A DNA stretch of 64,000 bases from Mesorhizobium sp. ES1-1 (GTDB taxonomy: Bacteria > Pseudomonadota > Alphaproteobacteria > Rhizobiales > Rhizobiaceae). Below, one piece after another: positions 36,154-45,042 of this stretch. The translations under genes and the position numbers were made by a program. Position 1 is the first letter of the stretch. The number at the start of each line of letters is the position of its first letter. The DNA lies in contig NZ_JAIUGX010000005.1 of NCBI RefSeq assembly GCF_020164785.1, forward strand, positions 124,001-188,000. The letters are read 5' to 3'. The notes below the pieces were generated by a model that was not told where the DNA came from, searched no databases, and was given only the letters and a program-made list of their open reading frames with translations.

Positions 36154-37578
36154 CTACCACGCTGGCCGTTGGAGGGTCATGCTGACGAGGGGCGGATCGT
36201 AAAGCAATACCGATAGATCGAAGAAGCGGCTGTCCTGATCGGCAAGCGAAAGGACTGCGTCGCGGATCGCCATGGCGCGGCCCTGCCCAAGTACCGGCGT
36301 CGCGAACTCCAGGTATTTGGCCTCGATCTGAGCTGAGGTCAGCGGCGCCTCCGGTCCGCCGCGCGCATGGACATCGCCTGAAGCAAGGACGCGTCCATCC
36401 GTGGTCGTGATTGCAACATCGGCCCAGCGCCCCGCGGGGAAGCGGGCGCTGTGGCGCTCGCATTCCCGGACCGTGATGCGGCTCAGCATCTCGGCAACGG
36501 CTGCGTCCTCGAGCCCGCTGCCGGAAATGTGCTCCAGTCCGATGCGGCCATGCATGATGAAGATCGCAACGGCGAAGCGCAGGCTGTATTGCGCCTTCGA
36601 CGTCGTGTCCGGCATGCCTTCGAACAGCGTCGCGGCGTAGTGGAAGCTGTTGACCTCGACATGATCAATGTCCGACGGCGTCAGATTGTGCGCCAGGAAC
36701 AGGCCGCGCGTTGCGTCGATTGCGGCGTGCGCCCAGCGGCAGATCGGGTAGGGCTTCACATATTGATGCAGCACCTGCCAGAAGGCGCCGAGGTCCTGCC
36801 AATGGGCAGCGACTTCGGGATCCTCGACCGTGATTGCCGGCGCGCCGGTAAAGCCGCGTTCGGCCAGCACGGCGGCGGACAGGCCGGTCAGCGCGCCGAT
36901 GCCCGAGCCGTCGTGCAGCATGGTCGGCGTGGCGATCTCGCGCATCATCTGGCTGCGCGGGCCATGATATTCGGCGATGCCGAGGGCCTCCCGGAATTGC
37001 CCGTCGCTGAGCCGCCGCAGCCTTGCGGCAAGCGCGGCCACGCCGAGCGCATTCCATGCGCCCGATGTATGGTAGTCCGAGACCGTCGCGTGCAGCGCTA
37101 TCCCGGCCCGGCCGGCGACTTCGTAGCCGACGACAAGGGAGGCCAGCGCTTCCGGGCCGCTGAGGTCGGGGAGCGACTCCGCCAGCGCCGCCAGCGCCGG
37201 AACGACGGCGACGCCGATATGGCCCTTGGTCGGGCTATACCCGTCGTGGCCGTCGAGATTGTCGATCTGGGTCGCGGCGGCGTAAGCGGCTCCGGCGATG
37301 CTGGCGCGGCGGCCGTCGAAAAGCATGCGCGCCGAATAGAGCGGATCGGCGGAGCCGTAGAGAAGGGGGGCGGTGTCGCGGGCGATCCGGCCGGCTTCCA
37401 TGGGGCCGGCTGCGATGGCTATTCCGAGCGTGTCGAGCAGGAGATAGCGCGCCTGCTCCAGGACAGGGGCCGGGAATACGTTTGCGGGCCGCCGCAACAC
37501 GAAATCGGCAAGGCGAACGGCTACGCTGCTACTCGCGTCAGGCCCTTCACGCCGATGCGACGGCACAGCCACTGGCAT
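36154..37578 (-). CDS. MmgE/PrpD family protein
   Basis: A 474-residue protein of the 2-methylcitrate dehydratase superfamily, which also includes cis-aconitate decarboxylase and iminodisuccinate epimerase. Segments such as LLLDTLGIAIAAGP, NLDGHDGYSPTKGHIG, SGAWNALGVAALAARLR and KPYPICRWAHAAIDA are typical. I chose the ATG at 37578 because GAGGGGAG precedes it; the open frame runs a further 41 residues upstream without similarity. It is the first gene of the sox-containing operon and is divergent from the LysR regulator. Exact reaction unknown. Confidence 0.85.
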   Translation of the reverse strand: MPVAVPSHRREGPDASSSVAVRLADFVLRRPANVFPAPVLEQARYLLLDTLGIAIAAGPMEAGRIARDTAPLLYGSADPLYSARMLFDGRRASIAGAAYAAATQIDNLDGHDGYSPTKGHIGVAVVPALAALAESLPDLSGPEALASLVVGYEVAGRAGIALHATVSDYHTSGAWNALGVAALAARLRRLSDGQFREALGIAEYHGPRSQMMREIATPTMLHDGSGIGALTGLSAAVLAERGFTGAPAITVEDPEVAAHWQDLGAFWQVLHQYVKPYPICRWAHAAIDATRGLFLAHNLTPSDIDHVEVNSFHYAATLFEGMPDTTSKAQYSLRFAVAIFIMHGRIGLEHISGSGLEDAAVAEMLSRITVRECERHSARFPAGRWADVAITTTDGRVLASGDVHARGGPEAPLTSAQIEAKYLEFATPVLGQGRAMAIRDAVLSLADQDSRFFDLSVLLYDPPLVSMTLQRPAW

Positions 37579-37648
37579 CTCTCCCCTCTGCGTCACGACA
37601 TCATTAATTTGGGTCCATCGCGCTTTCACGCAATTAGTTCGGCGGCTT

Positions 37649-37658
37649 TGACCAAAAA
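37649..37658 (-). promoter_or_regulatory. Possible half of the island regulatory element
   Basis: On the minus strand this reads TTTTTGGTCA, matching the T-run plus GGTC end of the 36-bp elements at 18972 and 38673, but the ATTGACACG half is absent. It lies in the divergent prpD-lysR region, a usual place for LysR-type binding. Too short to be sure. Confidence 0.3.
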
Positions 37659-37741
37659 TATCTATGTCTTGTCGCTTGCCCGCAATTGAATGCCGGCACA
37701 TCCGTGGTTTACCTCTCCTTGCGCATTGCAGGAGCCCAAAG

Positions 37742-38629
37742 ATGAAGCCACCGCCCCCGTTGAACTATATCAGGTCATTCGAGAGTTCGGCCCGGCACCT
37801 CTCCTTCACCCTGGCCGCCAAGGAACTGGGATACACGCAGGCGGCGGTCAGCACGCATGTCCGCGCGCTTGAACATTACATCGGCCGGCAATTGTTCATC
37901 CGCTATCCACGCAGCCTCAAGCTCACCGAAATGGGCGAGGCGTTCCTGCCGACCTTGCGGCAGGCGCTCGACCAGATCGACCAGGCAACGGAGGCGATCG
38001 TGACCTCGTCGCGCAATCGCACAGTGGTCGTCTCCTGCCCGATGAGCCTGGCGGAGAACTGGCTGGCGGGTTGCATGGCCGCCTTCCGCAAGAAACATCC
38101 CGAGATCGAGATCGTGCTGCACGGCACGATCTGGGAGGACCTCAGCGAGCAGATCGCCGACATCACCATTTCCACGCGGCGTTTCGATGACCGCCCGCCC
38201 GCCGGCATCCCGCTGTGGAACGACGAACTGGTTCTGCTGTGCGCGCCGACGCTGCTGGATGGCGAGGATGCGCTGAAGCAGCCCAACGATATCCTCAAGG
38301 TCGACTGGATCTTCGTGCATGGCCGGCAGGAATATTGGCAGGTCGTCACGTCGGCGCTGGGCGTCGACATGGACGATCACGACAAGGGCCTGACGACCAA
38401 TGCTTCCAACATCGCGCTTGAACTTGCCGCCATGGGGGCAGGGCTCGTCGCCACCCAGCGCTCGCTTGCCCACGCCTATCTGCGGCGTGGACTGCTTGTC
38501 GAACCGTTTCCCGTCCGGCCGGCGAGCCCATGGAACTACTACCTCACTGAGAACCAGCTTTCGAAGGGAACCATCGCTCGCACCGTGCGGGAGTGGATTC
38601 TCCTGCGGGCGCAGGAGGATGGCGCTTAA
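37742..38629 (+). CDS. LysR family transcriptional regulator (GcvA-like)
   Basis: A 295-residue regulator. Residues 4-63 are the winged helix-turn-helix (LSFTLAAKELGYTQAAVSTH followed by the recognition-helix end VRALE); the rest is the effector-binding domain. The N-terminal NYIRSFESSARHLSFTLAA pattern resembles the GcvA group. I placed the start at ATG 37742 after AGGAG; upstream codons lack similarity. It is divergent from the nine-gene prpD-sox operon and sits directly before the binding-protein operon with element copy B, so it is the best candidate for the island regulator. Confidence 0.92.
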   Translation: MKPPPPLNYIRSFESSARHLSFTLAAKELGYTQAAVSTHVRALEHYIGRQLFIRYPRSLKLTEMGEAFLPTLRQALDQIDQATEAIVTSSRNRTVVVSCPMSLAENWLAGCMAAFRKKHPEIEIVLHGTIWEDLSEQIADITISTRRFDDRPPAGIPLWNDELVLLCAPTLLDGEDALKQPNDILKVDWIFVHGRQEYWQVVTSALGVDMDDHDKGLTTNASNIALELAAMGAGLVATQRSLAHAYLRRGLLVEPFPVRPASPWNYYLTENQLSKGTIARTVREWILLRAQEDGA

Positions 38630-38672
38630 CGCGCAGTGCTCCGCAGGTCAGCGCATTCCGCCAAACTCAAAA

Positions 38673-38708
38673 ATTGACACGCCAATGGCCTTGTTTTTTT
38701 AGGTCTTG
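38673..38708 (+). promoter_or_regulatory. 36-bp regulatory element, copy B (shared with 18972-19007)
   Basis: This block begins ATTGACACG, contains ATGGC and seven T, and ends AGGTCTTG. It matches copy A at 29 of 36 positions with no gap. It lies 44 bases after the lysR stop and 117 bases before the binding-protein gene. A common regulator is the simplest explanation. Confidence 0.65.
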
Positions 38709-38825
38709 TTGGCCGGTTTTCGGGCGTTTGGCGCGGCCCAAGCCCTTCCGGGATTTTTGCATCGCCTCTAACATCCCCGTCGTAAGGGGAATGAACGGGC
38801 GGAAAGCCCAAACCGGAGAATCACA

Positions 38826-40481
38826 ATGACGATTTTCAAGAGCAACGGTGACCGCGTCCCGGCCGTCATCGAAAGCTACGCAGACGAAGTGAGGAAGGGC
38901 GGCATGGATCGCCGCGAGTTTCTTGCCATGGCGAGCGCGATGGGCGCTTCCACGGCGTTCGCCTATTCCATGATTGGCTCGTCGCCGGCGGAGGCCGCGG
39001 CCCTGGAGCCGGGCAAGAAGGGCGGCATCCTGAAGATGCAGATGATCATCAAGGAAATGAAGGATCCGCGCTCCTGGGACTGGTCCGAGATCGCCAATGT
39101 CATGCGCCAGTGCAATGACTACATGATCCGCTACACCACCGACTTCACCTTCGAGGGCCATCTGGTCGAAAGCTGGGAAGTCAGTGACGATGCCACCGAA
39201 TACAGGCTGCATCTGCGCAAGGGCGTGAAGTGGTCGAATGGCGACGACTTCAATGCCGACGACATCGTCCACAATATCGAGCGCTGGTGCGACAAGGCTG
39301 CCGAAGGCAATTCGATGGCCGGTCGCATGAATTCCCTCATCGATCCCGCGACCAAGAAAGCGGCAGCCGGCGCCATCACCAAGGTCGACGACCACACGGT
39401 AAAGCTGAAATGCCAGCAGTCCGACGTCACGATCATTCCGGGCTTCGCGGACTATCCCGCCGTCATCGTCCATCGCGATTTCGACAAGAACGGCGGCGAC
39501 ATGCTCAAGACCCCCGGCACCGGTCCCTATGAGCTGATCTCCTACAAGGTCGGCGAATCGGCCTCGGTGCGGCGCCGCAAGGACTTCACCTGGTTCGGCG
39601 GCGACCCCTATCTCGATGGCGTCGACTGGACCGACTACGGATCGGACGCGTCCAACCCCGCTATCGCCAGCGCCTTCGAGGCCGGCGAGATCGATTGCAA
39701 CTACCAGACGGTGGGCGGCACGGTCGACCTCTATGACAGCATGGGACTGGTCAAGGAGCCCGTCGTCACGGCCGGAACCATCGTGCTGCGCACCAACGTC
39801 ACCAACAAGCCTTATGACGACAAGCGGGTGCGCAATGCCATCCAGCTCGCCGTCGACAATGAGACGGTGCTGAAGCTCGGCTATAGCGGTCTCGGACAGG
39901 TCGCCGAAAACCACCATGTCTGCCCAATCCATCCCGAATATTACCCCTTGCCGAAAGTTCCGCGCGATATTGCCAAGGCGAAGGCGCTGATGGCCGAGGC
40001 GGGCCAGACGGATCACGAGTTCGAATTGATCTCCTACGACGCGGACTATGTGAAGGACCCCGCGGACGTCGTCGCCGCGCAGATGCGGGAGGCCGGCTTC
40101 AAGGTCAAGCGCACCATCATTCCGGGGTCGTCGTTCTGGAACGACTGGACGAAATATCCCTGGTCGACGACGGACTGGGGCATGCGCCCGCTCGGCGTCC
40201 AGGTGCTGGCGATCGCCTATCGCAGCGGCGAGGCGTGGAACGAGTCCGGCTATGCCAACCCCGAATTCGACAAGAAGCTCAACGCGGCGCTGGCCATGCC
40301 CGATGTCGAGAAGCGCAAGGAACTGATGAAGGACGTCGAATCCATCCTGCAGGATTCCGGCATCCTGGTGCAGGCGTTCTGGCGTTCGCTGTACCGGCAC
40401 CATCAAACCTATGTGAAGAACCTCGGCATGCACCAGACCTTCGAACTGCAGCTGGACAAGGTCTGGCTCGACAAGGCCTAG
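38826..40481 (+). CDS. ABC transporter substrate-binding protein, family 5 (peptide/opine type), Tat-exported
   Basis: A 551-residue extracytoplasmic binding protein of the oligopeptide/nickel family (SBP_bac_5). The signal is twin-arginine type: [13 protein letters not shown] followed by a hydrophobic stretch and a cleavage site near SPAEAAA, about residue 57. The mature domain has the family segments [18 protein letters not shown] and [12 protein letters not shown]. The permeases and ATPases that normally accompany it are absent, so it is an orphan receptor here. It is the first gene after the regulatory element and precedes the DMGDH-like gene. Confidence 0.9.
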   Translation: MTIFKSNGDRVPAVIESYADEVRKGGMDRREFLAMASAMGASTAFAYSMIGSSPAEAAALEPGKKGGILKMQMIIKEMKDPRSWDWSEIANVMRQCNDYMIRYTTDFTFEGHLVESWEVSDDATEYRLHLRKGVKWSNGDDFNADDIVHNIERWCDKAAEGNSMAGRMNSLIDPATKKAAAGAITKVDDHTVKLKCQQSDVTIIPGFADYPAVIVHRDFDKNGGDMLKTPGTGPYELISYKVGESASVRRRKDFTWFGGDPYLDGVDWTDYGSDASNPAIASAFEAGEIDCNYQTVGGTVDLYDSMGLVKEPVVTAGTIVLRTNVTNKPYDDKRVRNAIQLAVDNETVLKLGYSGLGQVAENHHVCPIHPEYYPLPKVPRDIAKAKALMAEAGQTDHEFELISYDADYVKDPADVVAAQMREAGFKVKRTIIPGSSFWNDWTKYPWSTTDWGMRPLGVQVLAIAYRSGEAWNESGYANPEFDKKLNAALAMPDVEKRKELMKDVESILQDSGILVQAFWRSLYRHHQTYVKNLGMHQTFELQLDKVWLDKA

Positions 40482-40507
40482 AGCCAGCCACCACGGCAAA
40501 AAGCCCA

Positions 40508-40526
40508 GGGGCGCATGTTGCGCCCC
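40508..40526. terminator. Intergenic hairpin between binding protein and DMGDH-like gene
   Basis: Perfect 8-bp stem GGGGCGCA (40508-40515) and TGCGCCCC (40519-40526) with a 3-nt loop, 27 bases after the stop codon. There is no T-run. It may protect the upstream mRNA or reduce read-through, giving more binding protein than enzyme. Confidence 0.5.
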
Positions 40527-40633
40527 CGGGCACGCTAGGCGACTGTGATCGTCCCGCCAGCCAACAGATCTCCAAGGCGCTTGCCGAAAGCGCAAAGAAG
40601 AAAAGTCGCCGAACCAAGGGAAGAAATCTCGCT

Positions 40634-43054
40634 ATGCGTACTCATGCACAAGCCGTTGTCATCGGCGGCGGCCTGATCGGCTGCTCGATCCTCTATCACC
40701 TTGCGAAATTCGGCTGGACGGATGTGGTCCTGCTGGAGCGCAACGAGTTGACTTCGGGGTCCACATGGCACGCGGCGGCCAATATTCACGGCCTGCATGA
40801 TTCCACCAATATCAGCCGCCTCCAGCACTATACGATGGCGCTTTACAAGGAACTCGAGGCCGAGACAGGCCAGGGCTGCGGCATCTTCCAGCCGGGCTCG
40901 CTCTATCTCGCGCAGACCGAGGCCCGCGAGCATCAGCTGAGGCTTCAGGAGGCCAAGGCGCGGCGCTACAAGATGAATTTCTACGAAGTCGGGCGTGACG
41001 AAGCGGAGCGACTGCACCCGCTGGTCGATTTCGACGGCATACGCTGCATCATGTATGAGCCGGAAGGGGGCAATGTCGATCCGTCCGGCGTCACGGCCGC
41101 CTACGCGGCGGGCGCGCGCCAGCGCGGCGCCGAGATCCACCGCTTCACGCCGGTCACGGCGACCGAGGCGCAGCCCGACGGCAGCTGGATCGTGCGCACT
41201 CCAAAGGGCGACATCCACACGCAATGGGTTGTCAACGCCGCCGGCCTGTGGGGCAGGGAGGTCGCCGCCATGGCTGGCCTGCAGCTGCCTTTGATCCCCA
41301 CCGAGCACCAGTATTTCGTCACCGAGACCATCCCGGAAATCGCCGCCATGGGCCGCCGCCTACCCTCGGTCGCCGATCGCGACGGCGAATATTACCTGCG
41401 CCAGGAAGGGCTCGGCCTGCTCATCGGCGCCTATGAGCGCAAGATGAAGTTCTGGGCGGAGGACGGAACACCGCTGGATTTCGGCCATGAGCTGTTTCCC
41501 GACGACCTCGACCGCATCGAAGAAAACATGATGCGCGCGATCGCGCGCGTGCCGGCCGTCGGCACCGCCGGCGTCAAGAAGGTGATCAACGGGCCGATGA
41601 TCTGGTCGCCCGACAGCGCGGTGCTGTTCGGGCCGGTGCCGGAACTGAACAATTATTTCTGCTGCAACGGCATCATTCCGGGCTTCTCGCAGTCGGGGGG
41701 CATGGGCAAGCTGGCGGCCGAGTGGATGATGGAGGGCGAGCCTTCGCTCGACATGTTCCCCTGGGACATGGCGCGCTTCGGACACTGGGCCGGCAAGGCT
41801 TTCACCAAGGCGCGCGTGCAGGACCAATACAGCCACCGTTTCAAGATCCATTTCCCCAATGAGGAGCGCGCCGCCGGGCGGCCGGTCCGCACCCGGCCCG
41901 CCTATGAGCTGCAAAAGCAGATGGGCGCGGTGTTCGGCCTCAATTTCGGCTGGGAGCATCCGCTCTGGTTCGCTGCCGAGGGCGAGCCGCGCGAAGAGAC
42001 GATCGGTTTCACGCGGCAGAACTGGTGGGCCCCCGTTGGACGCGAAGCGCGCATGCTGCGCGAGCATGCCGGCATCATCGACGTCTCGAACTTCGCCAAA
42101 TACGAGGTCAAAGGCGCGGGCGCCGAGGCTTGGCTCAACGCGCTGTTCGCCAACCGCATGCCGACGGAAATCGGACGCTCCTGTCTCACGCCGCTGATCG
42201 GCAAGCGCGGCGGCATTGCCGGCGACTTCACCGTCACGAAGCTCGCGGACGACGAGTTCATGGTGTTCGGTTCCGGCATGGCCGAGCGTTTCCACCAGAG
42301 GTTCTTCAAGGCCGTCCCCTTGCCTGAAGGCACGACGTTCCGTTCTCGCACCGAGGAGCTGGCCGGCTTCAACGTCGCCGGCCCGAAGTCGCGCGAATTG
42401 CTGCAGCGCCTGACCAATGCAGACCTGTCGACCGAGGCGTTTGCCTTCATGCGCTCGCGGCGGATCTCGGTGGCCGGCGTCGATGTGGTGGCGCTGCGCG
42501 TCTCGTTTACCGGCGACCTGGGATGGGAACTTTATTGCAAGGCAGCCGACCAGGTCGCGCTTTACGAGGCGCTGCTCAAGGCCGGCAGTGAAATCGGCGC
42601 CGGACCGGTCGGCTCGCGCGCCCTGATGTCGTTGCGCGTCGAAAAGGGCTATGGCAGCTGGAGCCGCGAATACTCGCCTGAATATTGGCCGCAGGAGGTC
42701 AAGTTCGATCGGCTGGTCAAGATGGACAAAGGCGAGTTCCTCAACCGCGAGGCCTATGCCGCTGTCGCCGACAGGCCGGCGCGCGACGAGCTGATCATGC
42801 TGTCGATCGAAGCCAAGGATGCCGACGCGACCGGCGGCGAGCCGATCTTCCTGCCGGACGGCACGCCGATCGGCCAGGTATCGTCCGGTGCCTATGGCTA
42901 TTTCGTCGAGCAGTCGCTGGCGCTCGGCTACGTCAAGGCCGGCTCGGCTCGGCCTGGAGACAAGGTATCGGTCGCCATATTGGGGAGGCCGCATGAGGCG
43001 GTGCTGTTGAAGCAGCCGCCCTTCGACCCCGAAGGCAAGCGGCTGCGGGCATAG
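40634..43054 (+). CDS. Dimethylglycine/sarcosine dehydrogenase-like FAD protein with folate (GcvT) domain
   Basis: An 806-residue enzyme. Residues 1-380 are a DAO FAD domain (VVIGGGLIGCSILYHLAKFG) with His46 in STWHAAA at the position where FAD is covalently linked in dimethylglycine dehydrogenase; a short FAO_M linker follows, and residues 430-800 are the GcvT folate domain with its C-terminal barrel. It oxidatively demethylates N-methyl amino acids and passes the carbon to tetrahydrofolate. I chose the ATG at 40634, after AAGGGAAG; the open frame extends much further left without homology. Confidence 0.92.
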   Translation: MRTHAQAVVIGGGLIGCSILYHLAKFGWTDVVLLERNELTSGSTWHAAANIHGLHDSTNISRLQHYTMALYKELEAETGQGCGIFQPGSLYLAQTEAREHQLRLQEAKARRYKMNFYEVGRDEAERLHPLVDFDGIRCIMYEPEGGNVDPSGVTAAYAAGARQRGAEIHRFTPVTATEAQPDGSWIVRTPKGDIHTQWVVNAAGLWGREVAAMAGLQLPLIPTEHQYFVTETIPEIAAMGRRLPSVADRDGEYYLRQEGLGLLIGAYERKMKFWAEDGTPLDFGHELFPDDLDRIEENMMRAIARVPAVGTAGVKKVINGPMIWSPDSAVLFGPVPELNNYFCCNGIIPGFSQSGGMGKLAAEWMMEGEPSLDMFPWDMARFGHWAGKAFTKARVQDQYSHRFKIHFPNEERAAGRPVRTRPAYELQKQMGAVFGLNFGWEHPLWFAAEGEPREETIGFTRQNWWAPVGREARMLREHAGIIDVSNFAKYEVKGAGAEAWLNALFANRMPTEIGRSCLTPLIGKRGGIAGDFTVTKLADDEFMVFGSGMAERFHQRFFKAVPLPEGTTFRSRTEELAGFNVAGPKSRELLQRLTNADLSTEAFAFMRSRRISVAGVDVVALRVSFTGDLGWELYCKAADQVALYEALLKAGSEIGAGPVGSRALMSLRVEKGYGSWSREYSPEYWPQEVKFDRLVKMDKGEFLNREAYAAVADRPARDELIMLSIEAKDADATGGEPIFLPDGTPIGQVSSGAYGYFVEQSLALGYVKAGSARPGDKVSVAILGRPHEAVLLKQPPFDPEGKRLRA

Positions 43055-43162
43055 GCTTTGCCCCTTTGGCCCCAGCCGGCTGCCGAAAGAACCACGATGG
43101 CGGGTATCGCCGGCGAACCCGACTCGGGGAAGATTTCAACCGCTGGCACAAAGGGGAATCGC

Positions 43163-44065
43163 ATGATCAAACGGTATCTGCTGGGCACGTTGTTTGCCCT
43201 TGCCCTCGCATCGTCCGCAAACGCGGGAGACGTCAAGGTCGTCAATGACGCCGCATGGTTCGCCGAAGGACCGATCTGGTATCAGGACAAGCTCTTCTAC
43301 GTGGAATATGGCCGCGGCACCGTGACCGTGTGGGACGGCAAGAAGAACGAGATCTTCTGGAAGATGGATGGCTGCGGCCCTTCGGCTGTGTTGCCGACCA
43401 CGACCGGCGAATTCCTCGTCACCTGCTACGACAGCAATTTGATCGGCCGCATCTCCGCCGACGGCAAGACTCTGCCGGCCTATGACAAGGATAAGGACGG
43501 CAAGCCGTTCAGCGGACCCAACGACTTCGCGCCGGACAAGGATGGCGGGGTCTATTTCACCGGCTCGGGCAAGGGCGGCCCGCTGATCGACGCTTCGGCC
43601 TACTACATCGGCAAGGACGGCAGCGTGACCAAGGTTGCGGGCGACCTGCACAATGCCAATGGGCTTGTCATGTCGAATGACGGCAAGATCCTCTATCTGG
43701 TGGAGACGGAGGATAACCGGATCATCGAGTTCGACGTCCAGTCCGACCACACGCTGAGCAACCGCCGGGTCTTCCTGCGCCTCGACGATCTGTTCCCGAA
43801 CCAGCCGCATATCTGGCCCGACGGCATCAAGATGGACAAGGCCGGAGAGATGTATATCGGCCAGAGCCCGCGCTCGCTCGACGCGCCAGGCAAGATCCTC
43901 GTCGTCGACAAGGATGCGAAGCTCGTGCGCACGCTTTCGGTGCCGTCGCCATCCATGCCGAACTTCGCCTTCGGACCGGACGAGAAGGTGCTCTATGTGA
44001 TGGCGCTCGACCAGATCGACGCGGCGCCCTGGAAGGGCAAGGTCTACGAGGTGCCGAACAAGTAG
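43163..44065 (+). CDS. SMP-30/gluconolactonase-like protein, secreted
   Basis: A 300-residue protein with a Sec signal peptide (MIKRYLLGTLFALALASSANA) and a six-bladed beta-propeller of the SMP-30/gluconolaconase type. Metal-binding positions are expected at Glu in WFAEGPIWY, Asn in SGPNDFAPD and Asp in HIWPDGIKMD. Family members hydrolyse lactones. The ATG at 43163 has AAGGGGA upstream; earlier in-frame codons would hide the signal peptide. It ends the plus-strand unit that starts at 38826 and would act in the periplasm. Confidence 0.85.
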   Translation: MIKRYLLGTLFALALASSANAGDVKVVNDAAWFAEGPIWYQDKLFYVEYGRGTVTVWDGKKNEIFWKMDGCGPSAVLPTTTGEFLVTCYDSNLIGRISADGKTLPAYDKDKDGKPFSGPNDFAPDKDGGVYFTGSGKGGPLIDASAYYIGKDGSVTKVAGDLHNANGLVMSNDGKILYLVETEDNRIIEFDVQSDHTLSNRRVFLRLDDLFPNQPHIWPDGIKMDKAGEMYIGQSPRSLDAPGKILVVDKDAKLVRTLSVPSPSMPNFAFGPDEKVLYVMALDQIDAAPWKGKVYEVPNK

Positions 44066-44077
44066 TGAGCCACGGCC

Positions 44078-44101
44078 GACGGGCGAAGGGTTTCGCCCGT
44101 C
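44078..44101. terminator. Bidirectional terminator hairpin
   Basis: Perfect 10-bp stem (GACGGGCGAA at 44078-44087, complement at 44092-44101) with a GGGT loop, located between the convergent SMP-30 and deacetylase genes. Confidence 0.65.
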
Positions 44102-44119
44102 CCTTGGGCGTGGGTCGGC

Positions 44120-45031
44120 TCAGCCGCCGAACCGGTCCAGCCAATGCTGGGCAAGGTCGGAGCGGCGGCAGATCCAGATGTCGGGATTGGCCTTGATCTT
44201 GTCGAGGAAGCGGGCGAGGCCGATCATGCGGCCGGGCCTTGCGGCGAGCCGGCAGTGAAGCGACACGGTCATCATGCGCGGTGTCTTCTCGCCTTCGGCC
44301 AGCAGCCAGTCCACGCCATCGCTGACATATTCGAAGAACTGGCTGCCGGTCTCCAGGCCCGAGCCACGCGAGAAGCGGCTGTCATTGTTGTCGAAACTGT
44401 GCGGCACGACCAGATGCCGCTTGGCATCGACATCGACGAAATAGGGCAGGTCGTCATTGTAGTCGTCGCAATCATAGAGGAAGCCGCCATGTTCGGCCAC
44501 CAGCCGCCTTGTGTTGAGGCTGGGCCGGCCGGTGTACCAGCCGAGCGGGCGAATGCCCGTCAGGCGCTGGATGGTGTCGACCGTCATCGCGATGTGCTGG
44601 CGTTCCTCGTCCTCGCTCAGCGGCGCGTAGTCGATCCAGCGCCAGCCATGGCACACGATGTCGCTGCCAAGTGCTGCGATTGCCTTGCCGGCTTCCGGAT
44701 TGAGCTCGAGCGCGCGGCCCACCACGTAGAAAGTCGGGATGATGTCCTTGTCCTGAAACAGCGACAACAGCCGCCAGACGCCGACGCGGGAGCCGTATTC
44801 ATAGAGCGATTCCATGTTGCGGTTGCGCAGGCCCGGCACGGCCGGTGACACGGCAAGATCCGACAGGATCGCCTCGGAGACACCGTCGCCTTCGCCGATG
44901 CTGTATTCGGCCCCTTCCTCATAATTCACGACGATGTTGAGCGCCAATTTGGCGCCGCCCGGCCACTCGGCGGCCGGCGGCTTGTCGCCGTAGCCGATGA
45001 AATCGCGGGCGGGCAAATACGGCATTTTCAA
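44120..45031 (-). CDS. Polysaccharide deacetylase-family hydrolase, PuuE-like (second copy)
   Basis: A 303-residue paralogue of the protein at 14793-15725. Shared blocks include RDFIGYG, EWPGGAKLALNIVVNYEEG, YEYGSRVGVWRL, HGWRWIDYAPL and NDDLPYF. The PuuE branch hydrolyses cyclic ureides. The remaining sequence differs considerably, so the two probably prefer different substrates. It is transcribed with the upstream aminotransferase (11-base gap). Confidence 0.82.
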   Translation of the reverse strand: MKMPYLPARDFIGYGDKPPAAEWPGGAKLALNIVVNYEEGAEYSIGEGDGVSEAILSDLAVSPAVPGLRNRNMESLYEYGSRVGVWRLLSLFQDKDIIPTFYVVGRALELNPEAGKAIAALGSDIVCHGWRWIDYAPLSEDEERQHIAMTVDTIQRLTGIRPLGWYTGRPSLNTRRLVAEHGGFLYDCDDYNDDLPYFVDVDAKRHLVVPHSFDNNDSRFSRGSGLETGSQFFEYVSDGVDWLLAEGEKTPRMMTVSLHCRLAARPGRMIGLARFLDKIKANPDIWICRRSDLAQHWLDRFGG

Positions 45032-45042
45032 ATCTCCTCAAT

